This document shows, in pieces, positions 25,601 through 27,998 of a stretch of 64,000 bases of DNA. The stretch is from NCBI GenBank assembly GCA_039105265.1, contig JAPFFF010000004.1, positions 2,914,001 through 2,978,000 on the forward strand, in the 5' to 3' direction. The translations under genes and the position numbers were made by a program. Source of the DNA: Tritrichomonas musculus. Taxonomy: Eukaryota > Parabasalia > Tritrichomonadida > Tritrichomonadidae. Each line of letters starts with the position of its first letter. Position 1 is the first letter of the stretch. The notes beneath the pieces are model-generated. The model was not told the origin of the DNA. It did not search any database and saw only the letters and a program-made list of their open reading frames with translations.

Positions 25601-26840
25601 AATTAGAATGAAAGATTCAAGTTTATCTTTGATGAATCTTTCTGAAGCAACAATGAGTTTGTCAATTGTTGAATTAATTATTCCTGACAAAGATAATGAA
25701 GATAAATTAAAGCTTCTCGTTTTACCACCAGTTCCACATCATGCAGCACGTGTTCATGAAGTATTTCATGAACAAATAGAGAAGCTATCGGGCAAGTTCT
25801 CATCCGCTTTCACACAAGTGTGCAAAGCAATTGATGAGAAAAATATTTCAAATACAATTCTTGTAAAGACACTCAATGCCATCAAAGAAACATTCAGTTC
25901 TTATTTAGAAAGCACTCTTCTTTTATCAGCAAATTTGTTAGAAATGGATTCCAAATCAAATCTTGTTGGTCTTGTTTATAAATCATGCAAGAATTTCAAT
26001 GCATTCATAACTGTCATTAAAAACAAGTTGCTCGGTTTTAATGAAGATGAAGCACGTCATTTAGCATCTGAAGAGGTTTTCAAATGTACAAATGAAATCC
26101 TTGAAGTTACAAAAGCACAAGCACTCTTGTCTGAAGAAGAAGAGAAACAACAATCAGAGAAAGATGCCCAATTTAAGAAATATTATGAACCTCTTCATAA
26201 TGCAATGATGTCTTTGAATGAAAGCGTTGGAACTCTTGAAACTGTTGAAGATAGTGCAAATAAAGCTTGTGCTGTTAATTTGATCGAAACAACATTGAAT
26301 GAAAGTCCTAAATTACTTGAATATTTGATCTTTACTAGAAGAAATCAGCACAAGATCCCTATTGACATGTTATACAAATATGCTGAAGATAAAACAAACG
26401 TTTACAATGATATTTGTAAAGACATCCCAGTGATATCCGACAGAAATAACAAGGATTCGCTTAAATTGGCAGTTGAACATTTGACGAAGAGCTGCAATCT
26501 GGCTTCTAAATTCGAAGATGATTGCGCTGAATTTTATATCCCTCCACAAGATGAAAATTCATTGAATCAACCAAGAACTCCTGAAGAAAAGGAAATGCAA
26601 ATCATTCATCAACTTTTGAAGGCTAATCAAGAGTCAAGTCAAGTTTTCAATAGTTTACACAAATTACTTGTTCGTGCTCCTGGTTCTACTTCTAAGTTAG
26701 CTTCTGTATCTGAAATGGATAAGAAACAAATAATGGAGAGATTAAAGCTCGAAGCTAAAGTCCATGAAGCAAGAATGATTTTACAATTCAATGAAGAGAA
26801 ACATAATGAATTAGTAGAATTAAACAAGAATAAGAAATAA
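1..26840 (+). CDS. Giant acidic repeat protein, 5' end outside window (at least 8945 aa)
   Basis: The frame starting at base 3 is open from the left edge to a TAA at 26838-26840 with no intron. No start is visible: bases 3-26 already read as the conserved repeat sequence ESTTWKLL, so the gene begins upstream. I do not recognise the family. In order it holds a duplicated 1561-residue block (to about 9366), a chimeric third partial block (to about 10500), an array of about 206-residue modules (to about 22100), a charged coiled-coil linker (to about 23050) and a non-repetitive helical C-terminus. Glu, Asp, Lys, Asn and Gln dominate; Trp and Phe occur almost only in fixed motifs, suggesting extended or coiled scaffolding dotted with short docking sites. 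No signal peptide or membrane segment is seen in the visible part. A structural role (cytoskeletal or striated fibre such as the costa) is inference. Predicted mass exceeds 1 MDa. Confidence 0.93.
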   Translation, partial: ESTTWKLLNDILDENIDDDTYLESESDIENEKEEEEKTSQENLLEERFENEIPQLIQSKDDEEELVKKQTTEISILEEELIKDEEERELENNEEHENNIEQYRVPSDIPIDFTFPDQPKSSSSPSDTHNYEFLEETEDIFFDGVSSKPELQRIQISTERNPSSPDNASHYIVEGSPEWKELNELLNQYIDIDDELSEDEDTIEQLEGDKIAEELDFANNKTLEDEEKLDDIMKNKDEEEQLYSINHMEEQKEKELSELEETQEYSEIMEDESGKEQETNRELYEDHLYEDQPIHKYDFLEAEPSENISDENIPTTEFKQEQTSEGIPNEMKDINDLLSREFNIENFNPIQSKEEEEEENDQIIQDKETEELTQKKQELEEEIIEENDKSLKELERELELLDDEIKKDEDIFEEWANVGNNVHAWSIPIEEPTTFEDKIENIDQNKSNIQSYETPIYSSFGEPLKETWEGINDKHLCPTNEHLKDQISQLTDQEPDNVSSRETEKTSSIEESETWKLLNENMNNDDISSIQESESDIENNKDLEEKTSQENLLEERYENEIPQLIQSKDDEEENTTKLLEEENESEIKELISSKDLEETLVSQQRQELENEISEQPKHKYEFLETESNDREEQEDQPTSQPQTRSISDLVQEVSQEHPIEPGTSEWKELNQILEEEIEEYKIDELTEEDLEDISTNKKEEEYTTLQHQTEEEILEENDKSLKELERELDLLDDEIKKDEDISEEWANVGNNVHAWSIPIEEPTTQIEINPIERSISQELPTYYNQETIPEDTWSGISDKILCPINDIDKEDERTTLPKSSMISSSSDEDNENKESIPKIEESTTWKLLNDILDENIDDDTYLESESDIENGKEEEEKTSQENLLEERYENEIPQLIQSKDDEEENTTRLLEEENESEIKELISSKDLEETLVSQQRQELENEISEQPKHKYEFLETESNDREEQEDQPTSQPQTRSISDLVQEVSQEHPIEPGTSEWKELNDHLSKEFNISEYGEGEEEENEVQAKNKEKDEEEKESYKHKIEERILEENDKSLKELERELDLLDDEIKKDDEISEEWSNIGNNVHAWSIPIEEPTTQIEINPIERSISQELPTYYNQETIPEDTWSGISDKILCPINDIDKEDERTTLPKSSMISSSSDEDNENKESIPKTEESTTWKRLNEELQDDTNPFEFTDKEEFTSSVRHNNIQAEGSDNPNYNDHNLRQYEEYELKELIEPEISNEDKTIQDEDQTIKEEDKTIQDEDQTIKEEEHKFEFLEETEYFLLNDHPSKPEFQNINFGQESDGYHYIETGSEEWNELNRYLNESIELEEENEEKLISDQPAHKYEFQDKDDQYEPREEKEQILPPELETIVKNEIECGTPAWHDLNEHLTREFNIDNITPFSGEDDYEISTIEEIKSEEESGIKKLETEEEIIEENDKSLKELERELDLLDDEIKKDEDISEEWANVGNNVHAWSIPIEEPTTQIEINPIERSISQELPTYCNQETIPEDTWSGISDKILCPINDIDKEDERTTLPKSSMISSSSDEDNENKESIPKTEESTTWKLLNDILDENIDDDTYLESESDIENEKEEEEKTSQENLLEERFENEIPQLIQSKDDEEELVKKQTTEISILEEELIKDEEERELENNEEHENNIEQYRVPSDIPIDFTFPDQPKSSSSPSDTHNYEFLEETEDIFFDGVSSKPELQRIQISTERNPSSPDNASHYIVEGSPEWKELNELLNQYIDIDDELSEDEDTIEQLEGDKIAEELDFANNKTLEDEEKLDDIMKNKDEEEQLYSINHMEEQKEKELSELEETQEYSEIMEDESGKEQETNRELYEDHLYEDQPIHKYDFLEAEPSENISDENIPTTEFKQEQTSEGIPNEMKDINDLLSREFNIENFNPIQSKEEEEEENDQIIQDKETEELTQKKQELEEEIIEENDKSLKELERELELLDDEIKKDEDIFEEWANVGNNVHAWSIPIEEPTTFEDKIENIDQNKSNIQSYETPIYSSFGEPLKETWEGINDKHLCPTNEHLKDQISQLTDQEPDNVSSRETEKTSSIEESETWKLLNENMNNDDISSIQESESDIENNKDLEEKTSQENLLEERYENEIPQLIQSKDDEEENTTKLLEEENESEIKELISSKDLEETLVSQQRQELENEISEQPKHKYEFLETESNDREEQEDQPTSQPQTRSISDLVQEVSQEHPIEPGTSEWKELNQILEEEIEEYKIDELTEEDLEDISTNKKEEEYTTLQHQTEEEILEENDKSLKELERELDLLDDEIKKDEDISEEWANVGNNVHAWSIPIEEPTTQIEINPIERSISQELPTYYNQETIPEDTWSGISDKILCPINDIDKEDERTTLPKSSMISSSSDEDNENKESIPKIEESTTWKLLNDILDENIDDDTYLESESDIENGKEEEEKTSQENLLEERYENEIPQLIQSKDDEEENTTRLLEEENESEIKELISSKDLEETLVSQQRQELENEISEQPKHKYEFLETESNDREEQEDQPTSQPQTRSISDLVQEVSQEHPIEPGTSEWKELNDHLSKEFNISEYGEGEEEENEVQAKNKEKDEEEKESYKHKIEERILEENDKSLKELERELDLLDDEIKKDDEISEEWSNIGNNVHAWSIPIEEPTTQIEINPIERSISQELPTYYNQETIPEDTWSGISDKILCPINDIDKEDERTTLPKSSMISSSSDEDNENKESIPKTEESTTWKRLNEELQDDTNPFEFTDKEEFTSSVRHNNIQAEGSDNPNYNDHNLRQYEEYELKELIEPEISNEDKTIQDEDQTIKEEDKTIQDEDQTIKEEEHKFEFLEETEYFLLNDHPSKPEFQNINFGQESDGYHYIETGSEEWNELNRYLNESIELEEENEEKLISDQPAHKYEFQDKDDQYEPREEKEQILPPELETIVKNEIECGTPAWHDLNEHLTREFNIDNITPFSGEDDYEISTIEEIKSEEESGIKKLETEEEIIEENDKSLKELERELDLLDDEIKKDEDISEEWANVGNNVHAWSIPIEEPTTQIEINPIERSISQELPTYCNQETIPEDTWSGISDKILCPINDIDKEDERTTLPKSSMISSSSDEDNENKESIPKIEESTTWKLLNDILDENIDDDTYLESESDIENGKEEEEKTSQENLLEERYENEIPQLIQSKDDEEENTTRLLEEENESEIKELISSKDLEETLVSQQRQELENEISEQPKHKYEFLETESNDREEQEDQPTSQPQTRSISDLVQEVSQEHPIEPGTSEWKELNDHLSKEFNISEYGEGEEEENEVQAKNKEKDEEEKESYKHKIEERILEENDKSLKELERELELLDDEIKKDDEIFEEWANVGNNVHAWSIPIEELTTSEDKIENIDQNKSNIQSYETPIYSSFGEPLKETWEGINDKHLCPTNEHLKDQISQLTDQEPDNVSSRETEKTSSIEESETWKLLNENMNNDDISSIQESESDIENNKDLEEKTSQENLLEEREEETVSRLINDKNKEEQDTNKSQEEEKEAEIEELFSSKNDEEILVKAQIYEIDISEEERIKDEEDSLLDQNEGYEKTVESYSIPDDIQFEYPLSDRIKPELTSAHNYDFLEETEDLSFFNNNENLAPELQQLQGNFIPTRKINEQEKFEENPEQYQIQVGSPEWNHLNDLLNDEFDISDNLTDEDIERIENDKNDEDKEYTTNKEEENDDEINNLENIVEQEKVSTQALLDNEREEENEEIRQEKDDEERLLKEHQEEIRIEHEENIKNNEESQQPEKESYEDIVNSNEVPNQIDIDYSISERKVYPGISAHNFDFLEETEDLSFFNNNENLAPELQQLQGNFVPTRKINEQEKFEENPEQYQIQVGSPEWNHLNDLLNDEFDISDNLTDEDIERIENDKNDEDKEYTTNKEEENDDETRKLENIIDEEKESTQTLLDEEREDENEEIRQSKDLEERLLKEHQEEIRIEHEENIKNNEESQQPENETYENIINSNEIPETVDLDLDLDYSISERKVYPGITAHNFDFLEETDEMTFVNYRTNLAPELQELENIACTRSVNLEEHDPNDILEHIITTGDDEWKEMNDLLNDEFDLESYEDEETIEEIENDKNDEDREYSANKEEENEDEMRKLENIIDEEKESTQTLLVEEQEDENEEIMQSKDDEERLLKEHQEEIRIEHEENIKNNEESQQLDNKSYEDIVNSNEIPDSISIEYSISGQNTAQETSGHYHEFIEETEDMRFFNDEMSHLAELCELEDIPLTRAINEEDNEPNERKESYRIEEGSEAWEDLNKLLNDEIDICLYISDEYVEELENDKESEEQDFNINKEEEYEDDINDIEKEIEYEYDNTEEYLKEEQEREIEEVAQTKEEEEGTLYKHKLQEIEEMNDEEQEREKRRKKELKDELTESTKNQEEDDLSNLLLEEKKEDEMNDTNTHLSEEIEDETEELIQNKDFEEELLKTYQEEIRIEHEENIKDNEESQQQENETYEDIVNSNEIPDSISIEYSISGQSVTQETSEHPHEFLEETDDMKFFNDEMSHLAELCELEDVPHTRTVNSGENESEEGKESYRIEEGSEAWEDLNKLLNDEIDIYPHLSDEYVEELENDKESEEQDFNTNKEEEYEDNINIIEDYIEAEKDDLESNLSEENEIEAEETIQIKNLEEQLLKEHQEEIRIEHEESIKNNEESQQQDNETYEEKIKSYEIPHPIDIDYSISERNTQSQEPAHNFDFIEETEKLLFINDQENLIPELQEFDNHPQTDIIKTEYTTTNENDEAYQIIEGSDEWKELNKLLNEEFDIDSYLSGEDLERIENDKNEEEQDFMINKEEEHEDSINNIENDILAEKDELESNLSEEQELEAEETSQMKDLEEQLLKEHQEEIRIEHEENIKNNEESQQQDNETYEEKIKSYEIPHPIDIDYSISERNTQSQEPAHNFDFIEETEKLLFINDQENLIPELQEFDNHPITRSSKTDEERTDEPLQHYINEDTDEWRELNQLLNDEFDIDSYLTKEDLEQIENDKNDEEQDFMVNKEEEYEDDINIIENNVEAERYDLESNLSEEQELEAEEICQMKDLEEQLLKEHQEEIRIEHEENIKNNEESQQQDNETYEEMVKTYEIPYPIDIDYSISERNTQSQEPAHNFDFIEETEKLLFINDQENLIPELQEFDNHPITRSSKTDEERTDEPLQHYINEDTDEWRELNQLLNDEFDIDSYLTKEDLEQIENDKNDEEQDFMVNKEEEYEDDINIIENNVEAEKDDLECNLSEEQELEAEETSQMKDLEEQLLKEHQEEIRIEHEENIKNNEESQQQDNETYEEMVKTYEIPYPIDIDYSISERNIQSQEPAHNFDFIEDTEELSFINDQENLIPELQEFDNHPQTDIIKTEYTTTNENDEAYQIIEGSDEWKELNKLLNEEFDIDSYLSPEELLKIEEENNKEKENVKNNALEEQQEESEIKKDSEERILHEHKIKEIEELNDEEHECEKDNKEQQKLDEIEESKEAEIDSTTTLLDEENDAIAEEISQVKNLEEKLLKEHQREIRIEHEENIKNNEESQQQDNETYEEMVKTYEIPYPIDIDYSISERNIQSQEPAHNFDFIEDTEELSFINDQENLIPELQEFDNHPQTDIIKTEYTTTNENDEAYQIIEGSDEWKELNKLLNEEFDIDSYLSGEDLERIENDKNEEEQDFMINKEEEHEDSINNIENDILAEKDELESNLSEEQELEAEETSQMKDFEEELLKTYQEEIRIEHEENIKNNEESQQPENETYENFINSNEIPETVDLDLDYSISERKVYPGITAHNFDFLEETDEMTFVNYRTNLAPELQELENIACTRSVNLEEHDPNDILEHIITTGDDEWKEMNDLLNDEFDLESYEDEETIEEIENEKDEERALNKLYLSEEKQEDIEEDKDKEEELYQEIYDTEEYPMNIEMDKEEEKRRLYEHKLSEIELTNEREQIKKKKHELEHQTQDKENIKKEEEENISNYLIEETNDEEYDDTYYNLLEEQEREIEEIVRNKDLEEQLLKAHQEEIRIEHEETIKDNEESQQPEKETYENIITSNEIPDSISIEYSISGRDIQQDTSEHHHEFIEETNEFSILNDQISHLPELRELENIPQTRTTKPGETTSDEISQYYIPEGSEAWDDFNKLLNDEIDIEPHLTDEEIEQIENNKNNEEKEYSTNKEEEYDDEIRKLEQDQEEEKDTTENYLSEEKEDENEEIMQSKDDEERLLKENQEEIRIEHEENIKNNEESQQLDNESYEDIVNSNEIPDSISIEYSISGQNVTQETSEHRNEFIEETDDMRFFNDEMSHLVELCELEDVPHTRTLNVGENESEEGKELYRIEEGSEAWEDLNKLLNDEIDIYPYISDEYVEELENDKESEEQDFNINKEEEYEDDINDIEKEIEYEYDNTEEYLKEEKDGEAEEVIQMKDEEERTLYKYKLQEIEEMNDEEQEREEKRKKELKDELTESTKNQEEDDLSNLLLEEKKEDEMNDTNTHLSEEIEDETEELIQNKDFEEELLKTYQEEIRIEHEENIKDNEESQQPENEKYEDFINSNEVPETVDLDLDYSISERKVYPGITAHNFDFLEETDEMTFVNYRTNLAPELQELENIACTRSVNLEEHDPNDILEHIITTGDDEWKEMNDLLNDEFDLESYEDEETIEEIENEKDEERALNKLYLSEEKQEDIEEDKDKEEELYQEIYDTEEYPMNIEMDKEEEKRRLYEHKLSEIELTNEREQIKKKKHELEHQAQDKENIKKEEEENISNYLIEETNDEEYDDTYYNLLEEQEREIEEIVRNKDLEEQLLKAHQEEIRIEHEETIKDNEESQQPENESYEYIITSNEIPDSISIEYSISGKNVTQETSEHHHEFIEETDDMRFFNDEMSHLAELCELEDIPHTRTVNSGENESEEGKESYRIEEGSEAWEDLNKLLNDEIDIYPYISDEYVEELENDKESEEQDFNTNKEEEYEDNINDIEKDVEYEYDNTEEYLKEEKDGEAEEVIQMKDEEERTLYKYKLQEIEEMNDEEQEREKRQKKELKDELTESTKNQEEDDLSNLLLEEKKEDEMNDTNIHLSEEIEDETEELIQNKDFEEELLKTYQEEIRIEHEENIKDNEESQQPENETYEEIVNSNEVPNQIDIDYSISERKVYPGITAHNFDFLNETDDFTFVNNRRNLAPELQELENIPSTRSLNLDGHNPNDILDHIITTGGDEWNEFNKLLNDEFDLDTYLSPEDLLRIEEENNQEKENLKNDAFEELQEESKIKKDEEERILQAHKLREIEEVNDEEHERDMKNKERLKLHEIEENKEAEINDTTEHLDEENDVAAAEISQAKDAEEELLKEHQEEIRIEHDENVKDDEEVQQYEDIDSLIRSYYDSEESLKQQEEEELILSIIEELSDPMNDLDRDVNNLDEFVSDSTEYDEDQEEAIKDAEYKETSENKEADMIETKEEIISDEVSAFMNDQEEDQIDEIETLKDVEDKQHEDDLNDEISVHIIKDKQNEEDSFKEYFDEMKREREEERKLLEEKESKDHLESEDIEDRENDKKEAEKETSLHQEEERKEHEKSMTIHNLAEDCDDEEKELTQELIEEENKDDTIRVKEAEDNFYSEMIDIEKLETLKDDKNEEDSLSMQLKRQEKEEQKDEEELFASQMKEDEEAEIEREITDNEYELCSIYDQQMKKMSEIHFCNRALKEMLDTDKSENEEKEKNKIIQRKASLISHIVDFSNKMKISSRSIINVNLIHEKNLQREILDKAIESQKRKDNLFEKEEDIPNILSEEEIKKNIKDDDLALVSMHAIYELTTLALNCYPSINTDYDRNLNDVSFDSMIDNLIQQINACDDINKLNEIRNTLKPEQILLQQKMIQALMETIAEFNNVNSYIDQQLSINDASINLIHSLVDKLRNQEENEAETIKDIQLFDEEDLHYIQNKCDRQQGRIKLHRKFSGNQMTLQQKFNFNESDQEEYFKAIQTEKVEKTEYNDVTERIRDVFERENIDSFVDYYKEFPPEKLLRVSAIYNKLLETIRPQFDESIVERVRKINLNHMTILLYDVKNILPILKSLFLTPDESKITEQLESIKQMISSMIDSYKNVYPTLPDYARSNLPSDLNELNDNFVELSESSISSSPYFRALVNMLTTVLGIDGAVNQKSNLPLIDILANIANSIIYKDEKRIVCYNVLLLFNDDMRSNALSVNIPYIEDSIAVFNEDIRDLIVKDAVIGFDNEEEEDEYDSEEARRAEMILLNEVRPDVVNIVVCLTETLDSKVEFIDSCDSCEKRINSVISSFEESTKSTPIDFKEIVCQVCISEASIISLFHNLKCKDITLLSSFIELFKSSMFSLESLYNSIEENNEKATYRSIRSIKRILNSLHDIIGDVNNLIMSDYIDTDSEDTDSESCNDDQKAMNQMKADYLVTINDEIFGLLSFSYLFFVAKVPDVVFKKSKEIMSIFDSSAKEFTSRGSELLKLNKNQESEKKYNACSAMAMNEISDFVLYIHSFTEKDTNNDEEEEEEEEYYPPIYESIKSSDLLIRMKDSSLSLMNLSEATMSLSIVELIIPDKDNEDKLKLLVLPPVPHHAARVHEVFHEQIEKLSGKFSSAFTQVCKAIDEKNISNTILVKTLNAIKETFSSYLESTLLLSANLLEMDSKSNLVGLVYKSCKNFNAFITVIKNKLLGFNEDEARHLASEEVFKCTNEILEVTKAQALLSEEEEKQQSEKDAQFKKYYEPLHNAMMSLNESVGTLETVEDSANKACAVNLIETTLNESPKLLEYLIFTRRNQHKIPIDMLYKYAEDKTNVYNDICKDIPVISDRNNKDSLKLAVEHLTKSCNLASKFEDDCAEFYIPPQDENSLNQPRTPEEKEMQIIHQLLKANQESSQVFNSLHKLLVRAPGSTSKLASVSEMDKKQIMERLKLEAKVHEARMILQFNEEKHNELVELNKNKK
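4684..9366 (+). repeat. Tandem block copy 2 of the giant gene
   Basis: Direct repeat of 1-4683, offset 4683 bp. By eye I found only three substitutions between the copies (3152 versus 7835, 4504 versus 9187, 4681 versus 9364; first two positions approximate). The first two are silent and the last changes Thr to Ile in the peptide KTEESTTW/KIEESTTW. Such identity over 4.7 kb implies very recent duplication or active gene conversion. Confidence 0.95.
9367..10500 (+). repeat. Chimeric third partial block
   Basis: From 9367 to about 10030 the sequence follows the submodule found at 2518-3180 and 7201-7860. From about 10085 it follows the submodule of 1220-1660 (FEEWANVG, then the IENIDQNKSNIQSYETPIYS stretch). 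In the 50 bases between, features of both parents alternate. At about 10503 it leaves the repeat family at the peptide NLLEEREEETVSR. This is the expected product of unequal exchange or conversion between submodules. Confidence 0.85.
10500..22130 (+). repeat. Array of about 16 modules of about 206 aa (618-621 bp) and longer variants
   Basis: The anchor peptide EEIRIEHEENIK (or a close variant) recurs near 11280, 11900, 12530, 13400, 14020, 14640, 15260, 15880, 16620, 17240, 18100, 18720, 19590, 20450, 21325 and 22060. Basic spacing is 618-621 bp. Longer modules (738-873 bp) carry an extra highly charged coiled-coil insert, for example the KDELTESTKNQEEDD stretch. Each module reads: anchor, EESQQ, a SNEIP or SYEIP turn, DYSISER or EYSISG, the H-x-[YFH]-[DE]-F-[LI]-E-E-T motif, the E-W-x-x-L-N-x-L-L-N-[DE]-E motif, then an acidic helix back to the anchor. 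The blocks at 17240-18960 and 19592-21312 are also related at a 2352-bp offset. Confidence 0.92.
22140..26840 (+). other. Linker and non-repetitive C-terminal domain of the giant protein
   Basis: After the last module the frame continues as a charged coiled-coil linker (to about 23050) and then about 1260 residues of ordinary composition, with Cys, Leu, Ile and Ser restored and a pattern of amphipathic helices. The final 50 residues contain SVSEMDKKQIMERLKLE followed by a helix with VHEARMILQFNEE. This recalls the C-terminal helix of I/LWEQ modules in talin, Sla2 and HIP1R, where an L-E-x-E-L-x-x-A-R pattern ends the actin-binding domain. The resemblance is short and judged by eye, so an actin-binding tail is only a suggestion. 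A profile search with residues encoded by 25700-26837 would settle it. Confidence 0.5.
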
Positions 26841-26883
26841 TTCTTACCTTCTAAAAAAATGCAAAAAAAAAAAAAAATTTAAA

Positions 26884-27165
26884 AAAAAGTAAAATAAATA
26901 AAAAGTTTTTTTGAGATTAAATTTTAAAATAACGTATTTAATTTTTTTATTTATTTATTTATTATTTTTATTCTTCATCTGCTTCTCGTTCTTTGCTAAG
27001 GTATGATTCAAATGGTGAACAGTTTGCTTTTCTTAGATTGATGATTGGTTTACTATCTCCTTGAACACTAAAGTTGGAAATGCTCTTTCTTTTTAGCTAG
27101 AAGAACATCATTGAACTTCATAAAGATCTGGTAAAATTATTGGAACTTTAGTCTTCGAAGCCATG
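26884..27165 (-). pseudogene. Decayed duplicate of the 3' end of the VPS35L-like gene
   Basis: This segment matches 27914-28245, covering the 3' untranslated tail and the last 80 or so codons of the neighbouring gene. Both start in the run gtaaaataaataaaaag and end at tcttcgaagccatg. The copy lacks about 30 bp (the stretch ending cacaaatttcattgcc in the source) and about 22 bp (around gacatagccctaagagc), and has further small changes, so it cannot encode the same C-terminus. It is a direct duplication about 1.06 kb away, with no element ends seen at its borders. Confidence 0.9.
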
Positions 27166-27292
27166 TATCACATGAGTAGGGAATATTATTTAAATTAATT
27201 TTTCTTTATTCATAAAAAACAAAATATTCAAAATTTATATACCATTATCTAATTCATTATTAATGATTTAGATTTTACAAATAGTATAAACT

Positions 27293-27397
27293 GGTACGCA
27301 AATGCTCATACTATTCATATTTGAATGACCTTTTCAAATATTGAATTGATTATTTTTTAAATTCAATGGAATTGAATAGTAAGAAAATTTGCGTACC
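27293..27397. mobile_element. Small inverted-repeat element (MITE-like), 105 bp
   Basis: The ends are GGTACGCAAAT (27293-27303) and its reverse complement ATTTGCGTACC (27387-27397). Imperfect pairing continues inward for about 15 bases (TACTATTCA on the left, TGAATAGTA on the right). No coding capacity. I could not define a clear target duplication, so it may be a stem-loop rather than a mobile element. Confidence 0.5.
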
Positions 27398-27688
27398 TAT
27401 TTATTTCATATTATTGATATTCTAGATGTAAACAGAGAAGATATCAATTTTCAAAATGTTGAAATAATAACCAGTACAGACGACAAAAACAAGTGTTTCT
27501 CTTATGCTAGCATAAGAACAAATGGTGTTACAAAAGTTTATCCAGGATCACCAGCAATGAGTTCATTTAATAAAGAACTATTCATGAGAAATGATGAACA
27601 TCCTATCAATTTTGATGAAATGAAAACCGAAATATGTGGAACTGAAGATAAAACCATTTTTTATCCAGTCAGAATCACGAACATATAA
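27389..27688 (+). pseudogene. ATG-less reading frame, possible gene fragment
   Basis: A 99-codon open stretch with coding-like composition (DDKNKCFSYASIRTNG, then VYPGSPAMSSFNKELF) but no ATG before codon 57. Its left end coincides with the inverted-repeat element at 27293-27397. I do not recognise the sequence. It is most likely a remnant of a gene cut by rearrangement; chance opening is possible in AT-rich DNA but the mixed composition argues against it. Confidence 0.35.
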
Positions 27689-27868
27689 AAAGAAATATTG
27701 CTGCTTTAAGAGCAATCTCATTTATCAGTCAAAAGTCAAAAAAAAAAAAAAAAAATCTATTTTTTGCCCCCAATCTCTTTTGACCCCAACGGTTAAGGTC
27801 AATATTGACCCTGTATCGTACTTCAGAAAAAATCGGCTAGAACTTTTTTGCACTTTTGTGAAAAATAC

Positions 27869-27886
27869 CATGAGTAGCTACTCATG
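27869..27886. repeat. 18-bp perfect palindrome downstream of VPS35L-like gene
   Basis: CATGAGTAGCTACTCATG is a perfect palindrome. It is flanked by a second, outer pair: cttttgtgaaaaa before it and tttttcacaaaag after it. Together they could form a two-part hairpin about 110 bp beyond the VPS35L-like stop codon. A role in 3' end formation is conjecture. Confidence 0.75.
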
Positions 27887-27998
27887 CTTTTTTTAAATAA
27901 AAAGTTTTTTTCACAAAAGTAAAATAAATAAAAAGTTTTTTTTTTTGATTAAATTATAAAATAAAGTATTTAATTTTTTTTTATTTATTTATTATTTT

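Larger units (their letters stand above)
26841..27998. other. Intergenic spacer between giant gene and VPS35L-like gene
   Basis: About 1.16 kb between convergent genes. It holds poly-A/T tracts after the giant gene, a decayed duplicate of the 3' end of the VPS35L-like gene (26884-27165), a 105-bp inverted-repeat element (27293-27397), an ATG-less reading frame (27389-27688), an A-tract near 27740 and a palindrome at 27869-27886. No intact gene is supported. Confidence 0.8.
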
